A DNA stretch of 58,161 nucleotides from Spirochaetales bacterium. GTDB lineage: Bacteria > Spirochaetota > Spirochaetia > SZUA-6 > JAFGRV01. The stretch is taken from the NCBI GenBank assembly GCA_016928415.1, contig JAFGKU010000162.1, forward strand, positions 1-58,161, written 5' to 3'. Position numbers and translations under genes: made by a program. The notes below the pieces were generated by a model that saw nothing but the letters and a program-made list of their open reading frames with translations, was not told the DNA's origin and did not search any database. This document shows, one piece after another, positions 20,437 to 27,729 of the stretch (positions within the stretch are counted from its first letter, which is position 1; each line of letters begins with the position of its first letter).

Positions 20437-20991
20437 CTACATTTTTTCTACTTGTAAAAATTCAACTTCAACGGGTGTAGACCGTCCGAAAATACCGACC
20501 ATCACCCGCAGCTTGGCCTTATCCTGGTTCACTTCCTCAATGGTTCCCGTGAAACTATTGAAAGGACCGTCAATAATACGGACAACCTCGCCGATAGAAA
20601 AACTCATTTTCGGCTTAAGAGCCTTATCCGTTTTGATCTCTCCCGTTTTCTGGAGTATGGATCTTGCCTCGTCCTGGGAAATGGCTTTCGGTATCTGGTT
20701 TTTATTTGAACCGACAAAACCCGTTACACCGGGAATTTTCTTAATCTCTGAGCAGACTTCCTTCCATCCATTATCGGGCAGATCCATTTCAACGAGAACA
20801 TACCCGGGCAGGAATTTCTTGTTTGAAGTCTTTTTTTTTCCTTCTTTTACTTCAATAACTTCCTCGGAAGGCACTTTCACATCCAGGAGTTTATCGCTTA
20901 ATATTCCTGATTCAATCAGTTTCCGGATCTGCTTTTCTACTTTGCCTTCCTGACCCGAATAGGCATGTACAACATACCAACCTTTTCCCAT
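20437..20991 (-). CDS. nusG: Transcription termination/antitermination factor NusG
   Basis: 184 residues from ATG 20991 (a GTG one codon earlier is also possible). The NGN domain (WYVVHAYSGQEGKVEKQIRK; LPGYVLVEMDL; PGVTGFVG) occupies about 1-115 and the KOW domain (GEVVRIIDGPFNSFTGTIEE) about 128-180. It binds RNA polymerase beta' and couples to Rho and ribosomal S10. A 20-residue stretch around 45-62 is Lys/Glu/Val-rich (PSEEVIEVKEGKKK), a common NusG insertion. secE ends 17 bases upstream. Confidence 0.98.
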   Translation of the reverse strand: MGKGWYVVHAYSGQEGKVEKQIRKLIESGILSDKLLDVKVPSEEVIEVKEGKKKTSNKKFLPGYVLVEMDLPDNGWKEVCSEIKKIPGVTGFVGSNKNQIPKAISQDEARSILQKTGEIKTDKALKPKMSFSIGEVVRIIDGPFNSFTGTIEEVNQDKAKLRVMVGIFGRSTPVEVEFLQVEKM

Positions 20992-21007
20992 CACTTCCTT
21001 CTTTTCT

Positions 21008-21187
21008 TTAAAATATAAAATCCATCAATACCTTTAAAGCAAAATCAAAGAAACCGAGGATACCTGCGATAAGCAAGGTAGATATCAAAACCACCTTGGT
21101 CGATGATATTACTTCTTCCGTACTGGGCCACATTACTTTTCTCAATTCAGCATAGCTTTCTTGAAAAAACCTGATTATCCTCTTCAT
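21008..21187 (-). CDS. secE: Preprotein translocase subunit SecE
   Basis: 59 residues. It starts MKRIIRFFQESYAELRKVMW and has the conserved KVxWPS motif (residues 17-22, here KVMWPS) just before the amphipathic helix, then one transmembrane helix at about 33-55. This is the short single-span form. SecE clamps SecY in the Sec translocon. AGGAG lies 8 bases before the ATG. Position between tRNA-Trp and nusG is standard. Confidence 0.95.
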   Translation of the reverse strand: MKRIIRFFQESYAELRKVMWPSTEEVISSTKVVLISTLLIAGILGFFDFALKVLMDFIF

Positions 21188-21210
21188 CTCTTTCTCCTGA
21201 ATATAAAATA

Positions 21211-21284
21211 CAGGCCAGGTAGGACTCGAACCTACAGCATCCGGTTTTGGAGACCGGCACTCTAGCCATTGGAGTTACTGGCCT
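21211..21284 (-). tRNA. tRNA-Trp (CCA anticodon)
   Basis: 74 nt. The acceptor AGGCCAG/CTGGCCT is fully paired, the anticodon loop reads TCTCCAAAA (CCA), and the T-loop GGTTCGAGTCC and discriminator G are typical of bacterial tRNA-Trp. The 3' CCA is not encoded. It lies between rpmG and secE on the same strand and must be cut out of the operon transcript. Confidence 0.97.
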
Positions 21285-21292
21285 GTAATTAT

Positions 21293-21469
21293 CTATTTTA
21301 TCTTTGCCTCTTTATGGACAGTGTGTTTCTTGTCGAATTTACAGTATTTCTTAAACTCGAGTTTTCCCTGTGTATTTCGCTTATTTTTAGATGTTGTATA
21401 GTTTTTTCTATTACATTCGGTACATTTCAGCGCTACGAGTTCTATATTCTTGGCTTTTGCTTTTGCCAT
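21293..21469 (-). CDS. rpmG: 50S ribosomal protein L33
   Basis: 58 residues ([20 protein letters not shown]...). It has the first zinc knuckle CTEC (16-19) and [19 protein letters not shown], but the second knuckle reads C-K-F-D (43-46) instead of CxxC, so only three of the four usual cysteines remain. It ends [10 protein letters not shown], as L33 should. A strong promoter (21514-21543) precedes it, and tRNA-Trp follows 8 bases after the stop. The gene is too short for routine ORF cut-offs but its identity is clear. Confidence 0.95.
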   Translation of the reverse strand: MAKAKAKNIELVALKCTECNRKNYTTSKNKRNTQGKLEFKKYCKFDKKHTVHKEAKIK

Positions 21470-21513
21470 AATTTTTCTCCCTATCTTTCCAGATCACGAA
21501 TAATTGAGGGTTG

Positions 21514-21543
21514 AGTATACCCCATTTCTCAATTTCTTGTCAA
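21514..21543 (-). promoter_or_regulatory. Sigma-70 promoter for rpmG-tRNA-Trp-secE-nusG-rpl-rpo
   Basis: On the minus strand, TTGACA (21543-21538), an 18-base spacer and TATACT (21519-21514). Transcription would start near 21507, about 38 bases before the rpmG ATG. Confidence 0.85.
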
Positions 21544-21629
21544 CCGAGAAAAATAAATTTTTACAAAACAAACCAATTCGATGCAGTTACGTAACCTACC
21601 TGCACCATTTTTTTGAAGCATTTTTGGTT

Positions 21630-21658
21630 AATATACCGGATAACGGCATAAATGTCAA
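21630..21658 (-). promoter_or_regulatory. Sigma-70 promoter directly behind tRNA-Thr
   Basis: On the minus strand, TTGACA (21658-21653), a 17-base spacer and TATATT (21635-21630). The first T of the -35 box is the discriminator base of tRNA-Thr. It gives a second, upstream start for the rpmG-rpoC transcript, with about 150 bases of leader containing the second promoter. Confidence 0.82.
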
Positions 21659-21730
21659 GCCCTCGATCGGAATCGAACCGATGACCCCAACCTTACCATG
21701 GTTGTGCTCTACCGACTGAGCTACAAGGGC
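21658..21730 (-). tRNA. tRNA-Thr (GGT anticodon)
   Basis: 73 nt. Acceptor GCCCTTG/CGAGGGC (one G-U pair), D-arm AGCTCAGTCGGTAGAGC, anticodon stem AACC/GGTT with loop ATGGTAA (GGT), T-loop GGTTCGATTCC, discriminator T. No encoded CCA. In many bacteria this tRNA sits before tuf in the same cluster; here tuf is absent and rpmG follows. Confidence 0.96.
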
Positions 21731-21743
21731 AAAATTTCACTTG

Positions 21744-21772
21744 AATATAGCCATTCAAAAGGGTATTGTCAA
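21744..21772 (-). promoter_or_regulatory. Sigma-70 promoter of tRNA-Thr
   Basis: On the minus strand, TTGACA (21772-21767), a 17-base spacer and TATATT (21749-21744). The start would fall about 7 bases before the mature tRNA-Thr 5' end. Confidence 0.88.
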
Positions 21773-21845
21773 GAGAATACCAGGCGTAATTCGTACATGA
21801 ATTCCTTATCTACGATGAGAATTACTGTTTTTTTTGTATTTCTAA

Positions 21846-21873
21846 TTGACTAAAATAAAAAAATAGGTATTAT
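21846..21873 (+). promoter_or_regulatory. Sigma-70 promoter of tRNA-Phe
   Basis: TTGACT (21846-21851), a 16-base A-rich spacer and TATTAT (21868-21873). The start would lie about 4 bases before the tRNA at 21884. Confidence 0.82.
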
Positions 21874-21883
21874 TCTTACCCAT

Positions 21884-21956
<73 letters not shown>

Positions 21957-21961
21957 TGTCG

Positions 21962-22011
21962 CGACCACTTAAAACGCCGAATCACGGCTTTTTTAAGTGG
22001 TCGTTTTTTTT
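21962..22011 (+). terminator. Rho-independent terminator of tRNA-Phe
   Basis: CGACCACTTAAAA (21962-21974) pairs with TTTTTTAAGTGGTCG (21989-22003) around an inner GCCG/CGGC hairpin, followed by eight T (22004-22011). It starts five bases after the tRNA. Confidence 0.95.
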
Positions 22012-22176
22012 GGGTTAGCCGATTCTTCCCGCATCTGCCTGGAATATACCCTCTGCACCCTATTCCCGGCTGTTTAAAAGAACGAGGACATCCTTAAAGG
22101 CCCTCCTTTCTTCTATTATATAATGATTTATATTATAGGCAGATTTTTAATTATTTTTTATCCAAAAACAATCAAA

Positions 22177-24837
22177 TTACAGGCTCTTTTTCCTCCTGAG
22201 ATATGTCACTATTTTAAAAACCTCGAACCAGAAAATACTGCTCAAACCGATCCCCATACAGATCAACAGTTCCGGTATGGAAATGGAACCAAAATGAAAC
22301 AATGTATTCAGCACAGGCATAAACAAAACCAGGACAAGAAAAACCAGGGCACCAGCCACTACCCAGACCAACGCCATATTTCTTGACCGGATTGTCCTGA
22401 AAACCGAATGCGTCAATGACCGGTTGGTCAAAATCAATCCCAGGTTTGCCACTATCAATGCGGCAAAAGTCAGGGCCCGTACCTGCCCGGGTTCTTTACC
22501 CAGGAAGAGGGCGACCACGTACACGGCAAGCAGGGTAAAAAGAACAATCAAGCCCTGCAGCACGCTGATCATGATTTTTTTCAGGCCGAAAAGCGGTTCC
22601 TTCAGATTACGCGGCGGCCTGTGCATGATATTTTCCTCCTCCTTTTCCATTTCAAATACAACGGAACAGGCCGGGTCGATGATCAACTCAAGGAAGACGA
22701 TATGTACGGGCCAGAAAATCAGGGGAAGATCCCGGAAAAAAACGGGAATGAGGGACAAGCCGGCTATGGGGATATGTACGGACAGGATGTACGTCATGGC
22801 TTTCTGGAGATTGTCGAAAATCCGCCTCCCCATCCGGACGGCGGACACTATGGAAGAAAAATCATCATCGGTAAGCACAAGGCCGGATGATTCACGGGCC
22901 ACGTCCGTGCCCCTTTCTCCCATGGCAATACCGATATGGGCGGATTTTAATGCCGGCGCGTCGTTCACGCCATCCCCCGTCATGGCCACGACTTCCCCGT
23001 TCGCCTTGAACGCGGCCACGATTTTCAGCTTGTGTTCGGGGACAACCCGGGCAAAAATGCCGGTTTCCTTTACCCTCTCACGGAGTTCATCGTCAGTTAA
23101 TCTGTCAATCTCCGCACCGGTTATGCACTTTTCCGGGTTTTTCAACCCGATCTGCCCGGCAATATTGACCGCCGTCTCAGAATAATCGCCTGTAATCATC
23201 ACGACCTTGATTCCCGCCCTGTAGCATTCCTGAATGGCCAGCGGCACCGTCTCCCGGACGGGATCAGCCAGCCCTATGAATCCCAGGAACGTGAAATCAA
23301 AATCGTGCTGGATGACGGGCAAACCCGTGATCCTGAATGAGGAAGCGGCCACCCCTAATAGCCGCAGTCCTTTTCCCGCCATCTGCCTGATGACCTCCTC
23401 CAGACGGTTTTGCTCTTCACCGGGTAAATGGCAAAGGTCGAAAATGGCCTCCGGGGCTCCCTTGGCGGAAATGGTATACTCCTTCCCGTCCGGCGATTCC
23501 CAGACATGCGACATGGCCAGCAATTCCCTGGATAGGGGATACTGCCTGATCAGCTTCCAGTCAAAGTGAAGGTGTTCCGTATCGGAAAGCTTGTACGTGC
23601 CGAGATCCGTAATGGCCTTTTCCATTGGATCAAACGGATCCTTCTGGCTTGCCAGAATCCCGTACTCGACAAGGGAATGGAAGGTCTCGGGCAATTCCAC
23701 ATGCCTGCCGTAATCGACATCAAAAAAATCCCCATCGGCGTATAACTGCTGAACCGTCATCCTGTTATGGGTAAGCGTACCCGTCTTGTCAGAGCAGAGG
23801 ACCGTGGCGGACCCCAGCGTTTCGACAACAGCGACCCTCCTTGTAAGCACGTTTCTTTTTGAAATGCGCCAGGCACCGGCTGCCATGAAGATGGTGAGCA
23901 CCACGGGAAATTCTTCAGGCAGCATGGCCATTGCCAGCGTAATTCCTGAAAGGACCCCATTCATCCAGGACTGGAAGGGATCAGAAACACTAAACCGCAG
24001 GAGGCCGTAGGCGGTAATCACCAGGAGACAAAGGAGCATTCCCACCAGGGCCAGCGTTTTTACCAGTCTGCCCGTCTGCTTTTTCAACAGGGTGGTTTCC
24101 TCTTTCACCTCTTTCAATGCCTTGCCAATTTTACCTATCTCCGTCCCGCCTCCGGCCGCCGTAACCATCGCATACCCGCTGCCGGATACAATAAGCGTGC
24201 CTGAATAGACATACGGCAGGTCATCCCCGCCCGGCCTGTTTTCAACAGGATTCCCGTCAACGGCCGTTTTCCTGACCGGAACCGATTCCCCTGTCAACAG
24301 CGATTCATCAATGGTCAAATTGACGCAATACATCACTTCCGCATCCGCCGGCACCCTGTCGCCCTCAGACAGCACAATAATATCGCCCGACACTACATCC
24401 CTGCCAGGTATCCTTATCTGCTTCCCGTCCCTGATAACAGAGGCCCTGGGACTCGACAAATCCCGCAGTGCCTCCAGGGCCCGTTCCGTTTTCCTCTCCT
24501 GGTAAAACGTGATGCCCATGATGATAAAAACAAATCCCAAAAGCATGGCGGCTTCCCCGATATCTCCCAAAACAAGGTACAGCCCTCCGCAAAGAACAAG
24601 AAGAATAAACATCGGCTCCTTGATGACGCTGAAAGCAATGGCAAAAATGGTTTTTGGCCCGGCCGAGGGCAATTCATTATACCCCTCGATTTTCAGCTTT
24701 TCAGCGACCTCCGCCCCTGTCAGCCCCCTGATTTTCCTGGGGTCGAATTCACGGTTCATGCCGTCCCTTACCGTTTTTTCACGGGCTTCTGTTTTAGTTT
24801 GTTTAGTTGTCGTTGATTTTTTTTTCATCGCAATCAA
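22177..24837 (-). CDS. P-type cation-transporting ATPase (P2-like)
   Basis: 886 residues, full length. Motifs: actuator TGES (182-185), PEEFP in the fourth membrane helix (307-311), phosphorylation site CSDKTGTLT (D350), hinge TGDGVNDAP near 620, and a sixth-helix LELIIDPACS. This places it with the Ca2+-ATPase-like group, but PEEFP replaces the PEGLP of classical Ca2+ pumps, so the ion (Ca2+, Mn2+ or monovalent) cannot be told. Residues 1-40 are a basic cytoplasmic tail. The start may be TTG 24837 (AAGGAG four bases upstream) or ATG 24828. It is a single gene without accessory subunits. Both flanking transcription units are tRNAs on the opposite strand. Confidence 0.92.
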   Translation of the reverse strand: MIAMKKKSTTTKQTKTEAREKTVRDGMNREFDPRKIRGLTGAEVAEKLKIEGYNELPSAGPKTIFAIAFSVIKEPMFILLVLCGGLYLVLGDIGEAAMLLGFVFIIMGITFYQERKTERALEALRDLSSPRASVIRDGKQIRIPGRDVVSGDIIVLSEGDRVPADAEVMYCVNLTIDESLLTGESVPVRKTAVDGNPVENRPGGDDLPYVYSGTLIVSGSGYAMVTAAGGGTEIGKIGKALKEVKEETTLLKKQTGRLVKTLALVGMLLCLLVITAYGLLRFSVSDPFQSWMNGVLSGITLAMAMLPEEFPVVLTIFMAAGAWRISKRNVLTRRVAVVETLGSATVLCSDKTGTLTHNRMTVQQLYADGDFFDVDYGRHVELPETFHSLVEYGILASQKDPFDPMEKAITDLGTYKLSDTEHLHFDWKLIRQYPLSRELLAMSHVWESPDGKEYTISAKGAPEAIFDLCHLPGEEQNRLEEVIRQMAGKGLRLLGVAASSFRITGLPVIQHDFDFTFLGFIGLADPVRETVPLAIQECYRAGIKVVMITGDYSETAVNIAGQIGLKNPEKCITGAEIDRLTDDELRERVKETGIFARVVPEHKLKIVAAFKANGEVVAMTGDGVNDAPALKSAHIGIAMGERGTDVARESSGLVLTDDDFSSIVSAVRMGRRIFDNLQKAMTYILSVHIPIAGLSLIPVFFRDLPLIFWPVHIVFLELIIDPACSVVFEMEKEEENIMHRPPRNLKEPLFGLKKIMISVLQGLIVLFTLLAVYVVALFLGKEPGQVRALTFAALIVANLGLILTNRSLTHSVFRTIRSRNMALVWVVAGALVFLVLVLFMPVLNTLFHFGSISIPELLICMGIGLSSIFWFEVFKIVTYLRRKKSL

Positions 24838-24849
24838 AGAACTCCTTCT

Positions 24850-24933
24850 CTATGAATTTGTGGTTAGGAAGTCCCACAGCGGCAACACTGCTGCTTTCAT
24901 AAAAAAGCCCGGTTCTTTGACCTGATCTTCCAT
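24850..24933 (-). CDS. Possible 27-residue leader peptide upstream of the ATPase
   Basis: ATG 24933 has AGGTG seven bases upstream and the frame (MEDQVKEPGFFMKAAVLPLW...) runs 27 codons to TAG at 24850, 12 bases before the ATPase start. The peptide is partly hydrophobic and resembles nothing I know. It could be a regulatory leader ORF or chance. Only the ribosome-site spacing and position support it. Confidence 0.25.
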   Translation of the reverse strand: MEDQVKEPGFFMKAAVLPLWDFLTTNS

Positions 24934-25035
24934 GTAAAACACCTGTAATATAAGTGTTAATTGTTTATACTTTTAATGCCTGCAGGCCCAAAAGTCAAGG
25001 ATTTTAAAAAAATTTTACCCATTTCACCCTGAGAC

Positions 25036-25064
25036 TTGACAGATCAACCCATAACAAGTAATGT
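25036..25064 (+). promoter_or_regulatory. Sigma-70 promoter of tRNA-Leu
   Basis: TTGACA (25036-25041), a 17-base spacer and TAATGT (25059-25064), with the start about 5 bases before tRNA-Leu at 25076. The -10 box is weaker than those of the other tRNA promoters here. Confidence 0.7.
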
Positions 25065-25075
25065 ATTTCCATTCT

Positions 25076-25159
25076 GCCGGCGTGATGGAATTGGCAGACG
25101 TGCTAGACTCAAAATCTAGTGGGGGCAACCCCGTGCCGGTTCGACCCCGGCCGCCGGCA
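25076..25159 (+). tRNA. tRNA-Leu (CAA anticodon)
   Basis: 84 nt, class II with a variable arm (GGGGGCAACCCC). Acceptor GCCGGCG/CGCCGGC, anticodon stem CTAGA/TCTAG with loop CTCAAAA (CAA), T-loop GGTTCGACCCC, discriminator A. No encoded CCA. A small hairpin AATCGC/GCGATT (25162-25177) follows directly but has no T-run, so it is a poor terminator. Confidence 0.96.
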
Positions 25160-25337
25160 ATAATCGCTTTAGCGATTCGGGTCCTGTGTGCAGGCAAGAA
25201 TATTTATCCTTATTCAAATAAAAATATTATAATCCGCAAGCAGATATTTTCATTGCAGTGCCCAAGGAGCCAACATGAGAGAGTACCTACTATAAAAGCA
25301 GGAAGTGTTTTGTTATCCTGTGAGCGTTATCTTTCTA

Positions 25338-25536
25338 CCTCTGCGTCCTCCGCGAAATCTCCGCGCCTCAGCGTGGTTTTCCCTTCAACATTAATCCGTC
25401 CCGCTGTTCTACCTGTCATCCAATCAAAAGGCTGTAAAAATTTTTTATAAGCCGATAAGGTTCCGGACTAAACAGAGGCTTTATGGAATAACCAAATGAA
25501 TAATTAAACGCGGAGAACAGCAGAGCAGACGCAGAG
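25338..25536. repeat. Inverted pair of CTCTGCGTC-type intergenic repeats
   Basis: The 468-base gap 25160-25627 holds no supportable gene. It contains a segment beginning CCTCTGCGTCCTCCGCG (25338-25354) and an inverted relative whose complement begins CTCTGCGTCTGCTC (ending at 25536). The left copy itself repeats CCGCG and continues CTCCGCGCCTCAGCG. Short repeats of this wording (CTCTGCGTCTCCGCGG) are scattered in intergenic DNA of many bacteria. Copies here are degenerate, about 170 bases apart, and could form the ends of a remnant non-coding element. Confidence 0.5.
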
Positions 25537-25627
25537 TCCGCTGCGGAAGATAATAGAATTGGAGAATGTTACTGACCGGGAAGTGACGCCGGCACGAATA
25601 ATATATTTTAAAAGCCCTCTTTACCCC

Positions 25628-26266
25628 TTACGGATTCCCCTTAAAATACCTGATTAAATCCGTGACCACCTGCGACATGCAGGCCCGCAGTCCCATGGCC
25701 GCCAGGCTTTCGTCATAACCCGCTTTGCCGCCCATTCCCAGGACGTTGTCCACCACTTTTTCCGCGGTGCCCATTCCATAAGCACTGTACACTATTTCAC
25801 TCGTTTCAACTTTTATGACCTTGATATCCACTTCCACCACGACCGTCTGTACTTTCTGTTGCGCTATGAGCAGGTCCCTTCCCTCGGTTTTAACACCGAA
25901 GTTACTGATGCTTCCCGACAGGAGGTATTCACAGTTGAGTATCTGGCCTACCTTTGCCGACTGGGTGGCGTCCGTTATATCACTCAGTTGAAGTTCCAGT
26001 TCCTCGAGAATCTTGTCCAGCTGGTCCCTTTCAATCAGGGTAAAATTGCCGGAGCGGCTCAATTCGCTCGTTAAAATTTCGGAAGCCGAATCGGATAGTT
26101 CCCTGGCACCGTATTTTGTCTTGTTTGCTATATCCAGAACAGCCACCCTTTTCCTGGAATCCAGGGTGTCATACCTCGTTACCTGGGACGTTTTCGTGGA
26201 AACACATCCGGCAAATAAAAATGCGGCTATAGCAATAATTAAAATAAAAATAAATGATTGTTTCAT
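25628..26266 (-). CDS. CsgG-family lipoprotein
   Basis: 212 residues. A lipoprotein signal peptide ends in FLFAGC (Cys21 would be lipidated). The mature part starts with a beta strand KRVAVLDIANKT, followed by ELSDSASEILTSELSRSG and FTLIERDQLDKILEE, the classic CsgG-like order, then GQILNCEYLLSGSISNFG. CsgG proteins form outer-membrane secretion pores for curli; shorter relatives paired with GNA1162-type lipoproteins occur widely without curli genes, and their function is unclear. The gene lies 17 bases after the GNA1162-like gene, which it follows in one operon. No csgA/csgB-like gene is in the window. Confidence 0.85.
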   Translation of the reverse strand: MKQSFIFILIIAIAAFLFAGCVSTKTSQVTRYDTLDSRKRVAVLDIANKTKYGARELSDSASEILTSELSRSGNFTLIERDQLDKILEELELQLSDITDATQSAKVGQILNCEYLLSGSISNFGVKTEGRDLLIAQQKVQTVVVEVDIKVIKVETSEIVYSAYGMGTAEKVVDNVLGMGGKAGYDESLAAMGLRACMSQVVTDLIRYFKGNP

Positions 26267-26283
26267 GGTGATCCTTTCTTATC

Positions 26284-26898
26284 TTATTTTTTGGGGATTT
26301 TCCAAACAACCCTATTCGTTACATTCTCCATTTGCTTATAAAGGGGATGACTGTTCAGCATTTTAAGTATTAAATCGGCGGTAATTTCTGCTGCAAATTC
26401 CTTCAGGGCTGTTCCTAACAATTCGGCAGGATCCAGGACTATTCTGGAGTCCTTGTCCTCTCCCTCGTCTTCAAATACCCGCTGCATGGATTGCCGGTCC
26501 ACGATTTTATATTCTGCATGGTACATTTTCTCATAATAAATACCCAGCATGACCCGCTTTGCATCAATAACATGGCCATACATAAAACTGTCAGCGGGGA
26601 TGGCATTCTGAAGATCCTCATCGGATAAAGCGTTCAATTGTCCCCCTTCGGTAATCCCCAGTTCGTTCAGCTTTGCATCAACGGTTTCCAACTCTATAAC
26701 TTCAAATTTCTGCCATTTCAGGGTATTAAACATGAGTTGACGTGCGAATTTTTCAAGGGCAACATCGGCGGAATCATTTGTAAAGGGAAGAATGGCAATG
26801 GTACCCGGATGCCATTCTTTATCCAGGTACTTGGGCGGCGATGCACAAGAAAAAATGAGAACGAGAACAAGCAGTCCTAATAAAACTTTCAATTTCAT
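26284..26898 (-). CDS. GNA1162-type (DUF799) putative lipoprotein
   Basis: 204 residues from ATG 26898, chosen because GGAGG lies 7 bases upstream; the longer frame adds 16 residues without a ribosome site. The signal peptide ends LIFSC (Cys18). The mature domain (TIAILPFTNDSADV, then ARQLMFNTLKWQKFEVIEL, ADSFMYGHVIDAKR and a GTALKEFAAEITADLI helix) matches the GNA1162/DUF799 family, usually encoded beside CsgG-like lipoproteins. A two-gene operon with the CsgG-like gene downstream. The third usual partner, a small DUF4810 lipoprotein, is not seen. Confidence 0.75.
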   Translation of the reverse strand: MKLKVLLGLLVLVLIFSCASPPKYLDKEWHPGTIAILPFTNDSADVALEKFARQLMFNTLKWQKFEVIELETVDAKLNELGITEGGQLNALSDEDLQNAIPADSFMYGHVIDAKRVMLGIYYEKMYHAEYKIVDRQSMQRVFEDEGEDKDSRIVLDPAELLGTALKEFAAEITADLILKMLNSHPLYKQMENVTNRVVWKIPKK

Positions 26899-27255
26899 TA
26901 AAATCCTCCAATAAAAAAATATTTCAGGCCATGTTTCTTTCATCACGATATCAAAAAACTGACGGTAGTTTTAATGTTAATTATAAGAAATCAAATTTCA
27001 ATTTGCAATAACACTTTATTTCCGGATTCAAGACTATTCTACCCAGAATAAATCTAATATACCTCTAAAAAACAATACCCTATCACTGATAAATATAGTA
27101 AAAAGCAATAAAAACAAAGACTCCATGCAATATAAAAATAAATAATAGGTTAAAAAAAAACACCGAAAGAACTCTGCCATTAAAAAAACAAACAGTTACC
27201 AACGACAAGCAATAAAATCGAAGACTACCCATACCCTCCCCCCTCAATCTCTATA

Positions 27256-27383
27256 GAATTTTCGGACGTATCTTTAGGCTTAGAGGGCGGAGCAGGAAGG
27301 CTGGCGGCATCTGAGCGCAGCGAAGTAGAGCCAGGCTTCCTGCGCAGCCCTCTACCTGGCCCTGAAGATACATCATAAAATTC
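27256..27383. repeat. 128-bp long palindrome (MITE-like or structured RNA)
   Basis: The gap 26899-27560 has no convincing gene. Inside it, nested arms pair around one centre: GAATTTT/AAAATTC (27256-27262 with 27377-27383), GACGTATCTTTAGG with CCTGAAGATACATC (27265-27278, 27361-27374, G-T changes only), GAGGGC/GCCCTC, GCAGGAAG/CTTCCTGC and CTGGC/GCCAG. The inner part is far richer in G+C than the A+T-rich surroundings. There is no T-tract of terminator type. The two changes in the outer arms keep G-U pairing, which suggests selection on an RNA or a recently mobile hairpin. Confidence 0.85.
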
Positions 27384-27477
27384 CCCCTTGCTTTTCCGTG
27401 AAAACCATGCTACTATAAAAATTCGTTTATAAGGGGCAGCACGTGAGCAAAAGCAGTTTAATTACATAAAATTTTAC

Positions 27478-27508
27478 TTGTACGCCATTATATATTGTTA
27501 TATAATGG
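27478..27508 (+). promoter_or_regulatory. Promoter overlapped by a palindrome, upstream of the chitinase-like gene
   Basis: TTGTAC (27478-27483), a 17-base spacer and TATAAT (27501-27506). A perfect 10-bp inverted repeat CCATTATATA/TATATAATGG (27485-27494, 27499-27508) covers the spacer and the -10 box, the expected place for a repressor operator. The transcript would run through the 30-codon ORF at 27561 and the GH18 gene. Confidence 0.7.
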
Positions 27509-27560
27509 AATTTAGGTTAGTTGATCTTCAAATCCAACCAACTTAAAGGATTATAAAAAA

Positions 27561-27653
27561 ATGGATTTTATAAAGCTTTTTGCACCAATTATCATTTTCG
27601 CATCCATTTTCACATTAAAACTAATAAATATAAAGGGGGTGAGTATAGAATAA
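27561..27653 (+). CDS. Possible 30-residue hydrophobic peptide
   Basis: ATG 27561 with AAGGA eleven bases upstream encodes MDFIKLFAPIIIFASIFTLK..., a single hydrophobic span with a basic end, stopping at 27653. It lies between the promoter at 27478 and the GH18 gene. It could be a small membrane protein or leader ORF, but no homologue is known to me. Confidence 0.3.
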   Translation: MDFIKLFAPIIIFASIFTLKLINIKGVSIE

Positions 27654-27729
27654 CACCTTAGGGGAGTAAGGAATGCCGGTAAAAACTGAATTCCGGCAAA
27701 AAACTAAAAGTTATTATAAGGAGATTAAA

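Noticed and set aside
25061..25450. 129-codon ORF over tRNA-Leu and the intergenic gap
   Set aside because: It starts before and runs through tRNA-Leu and the repeat block, with no ribosome site.
27256..27383. Long palindrome as a rho-independent terminator
   Set aside because: Neither side has a T-tract next to the GC-rich stem, and no gene ends close to it on either strand.
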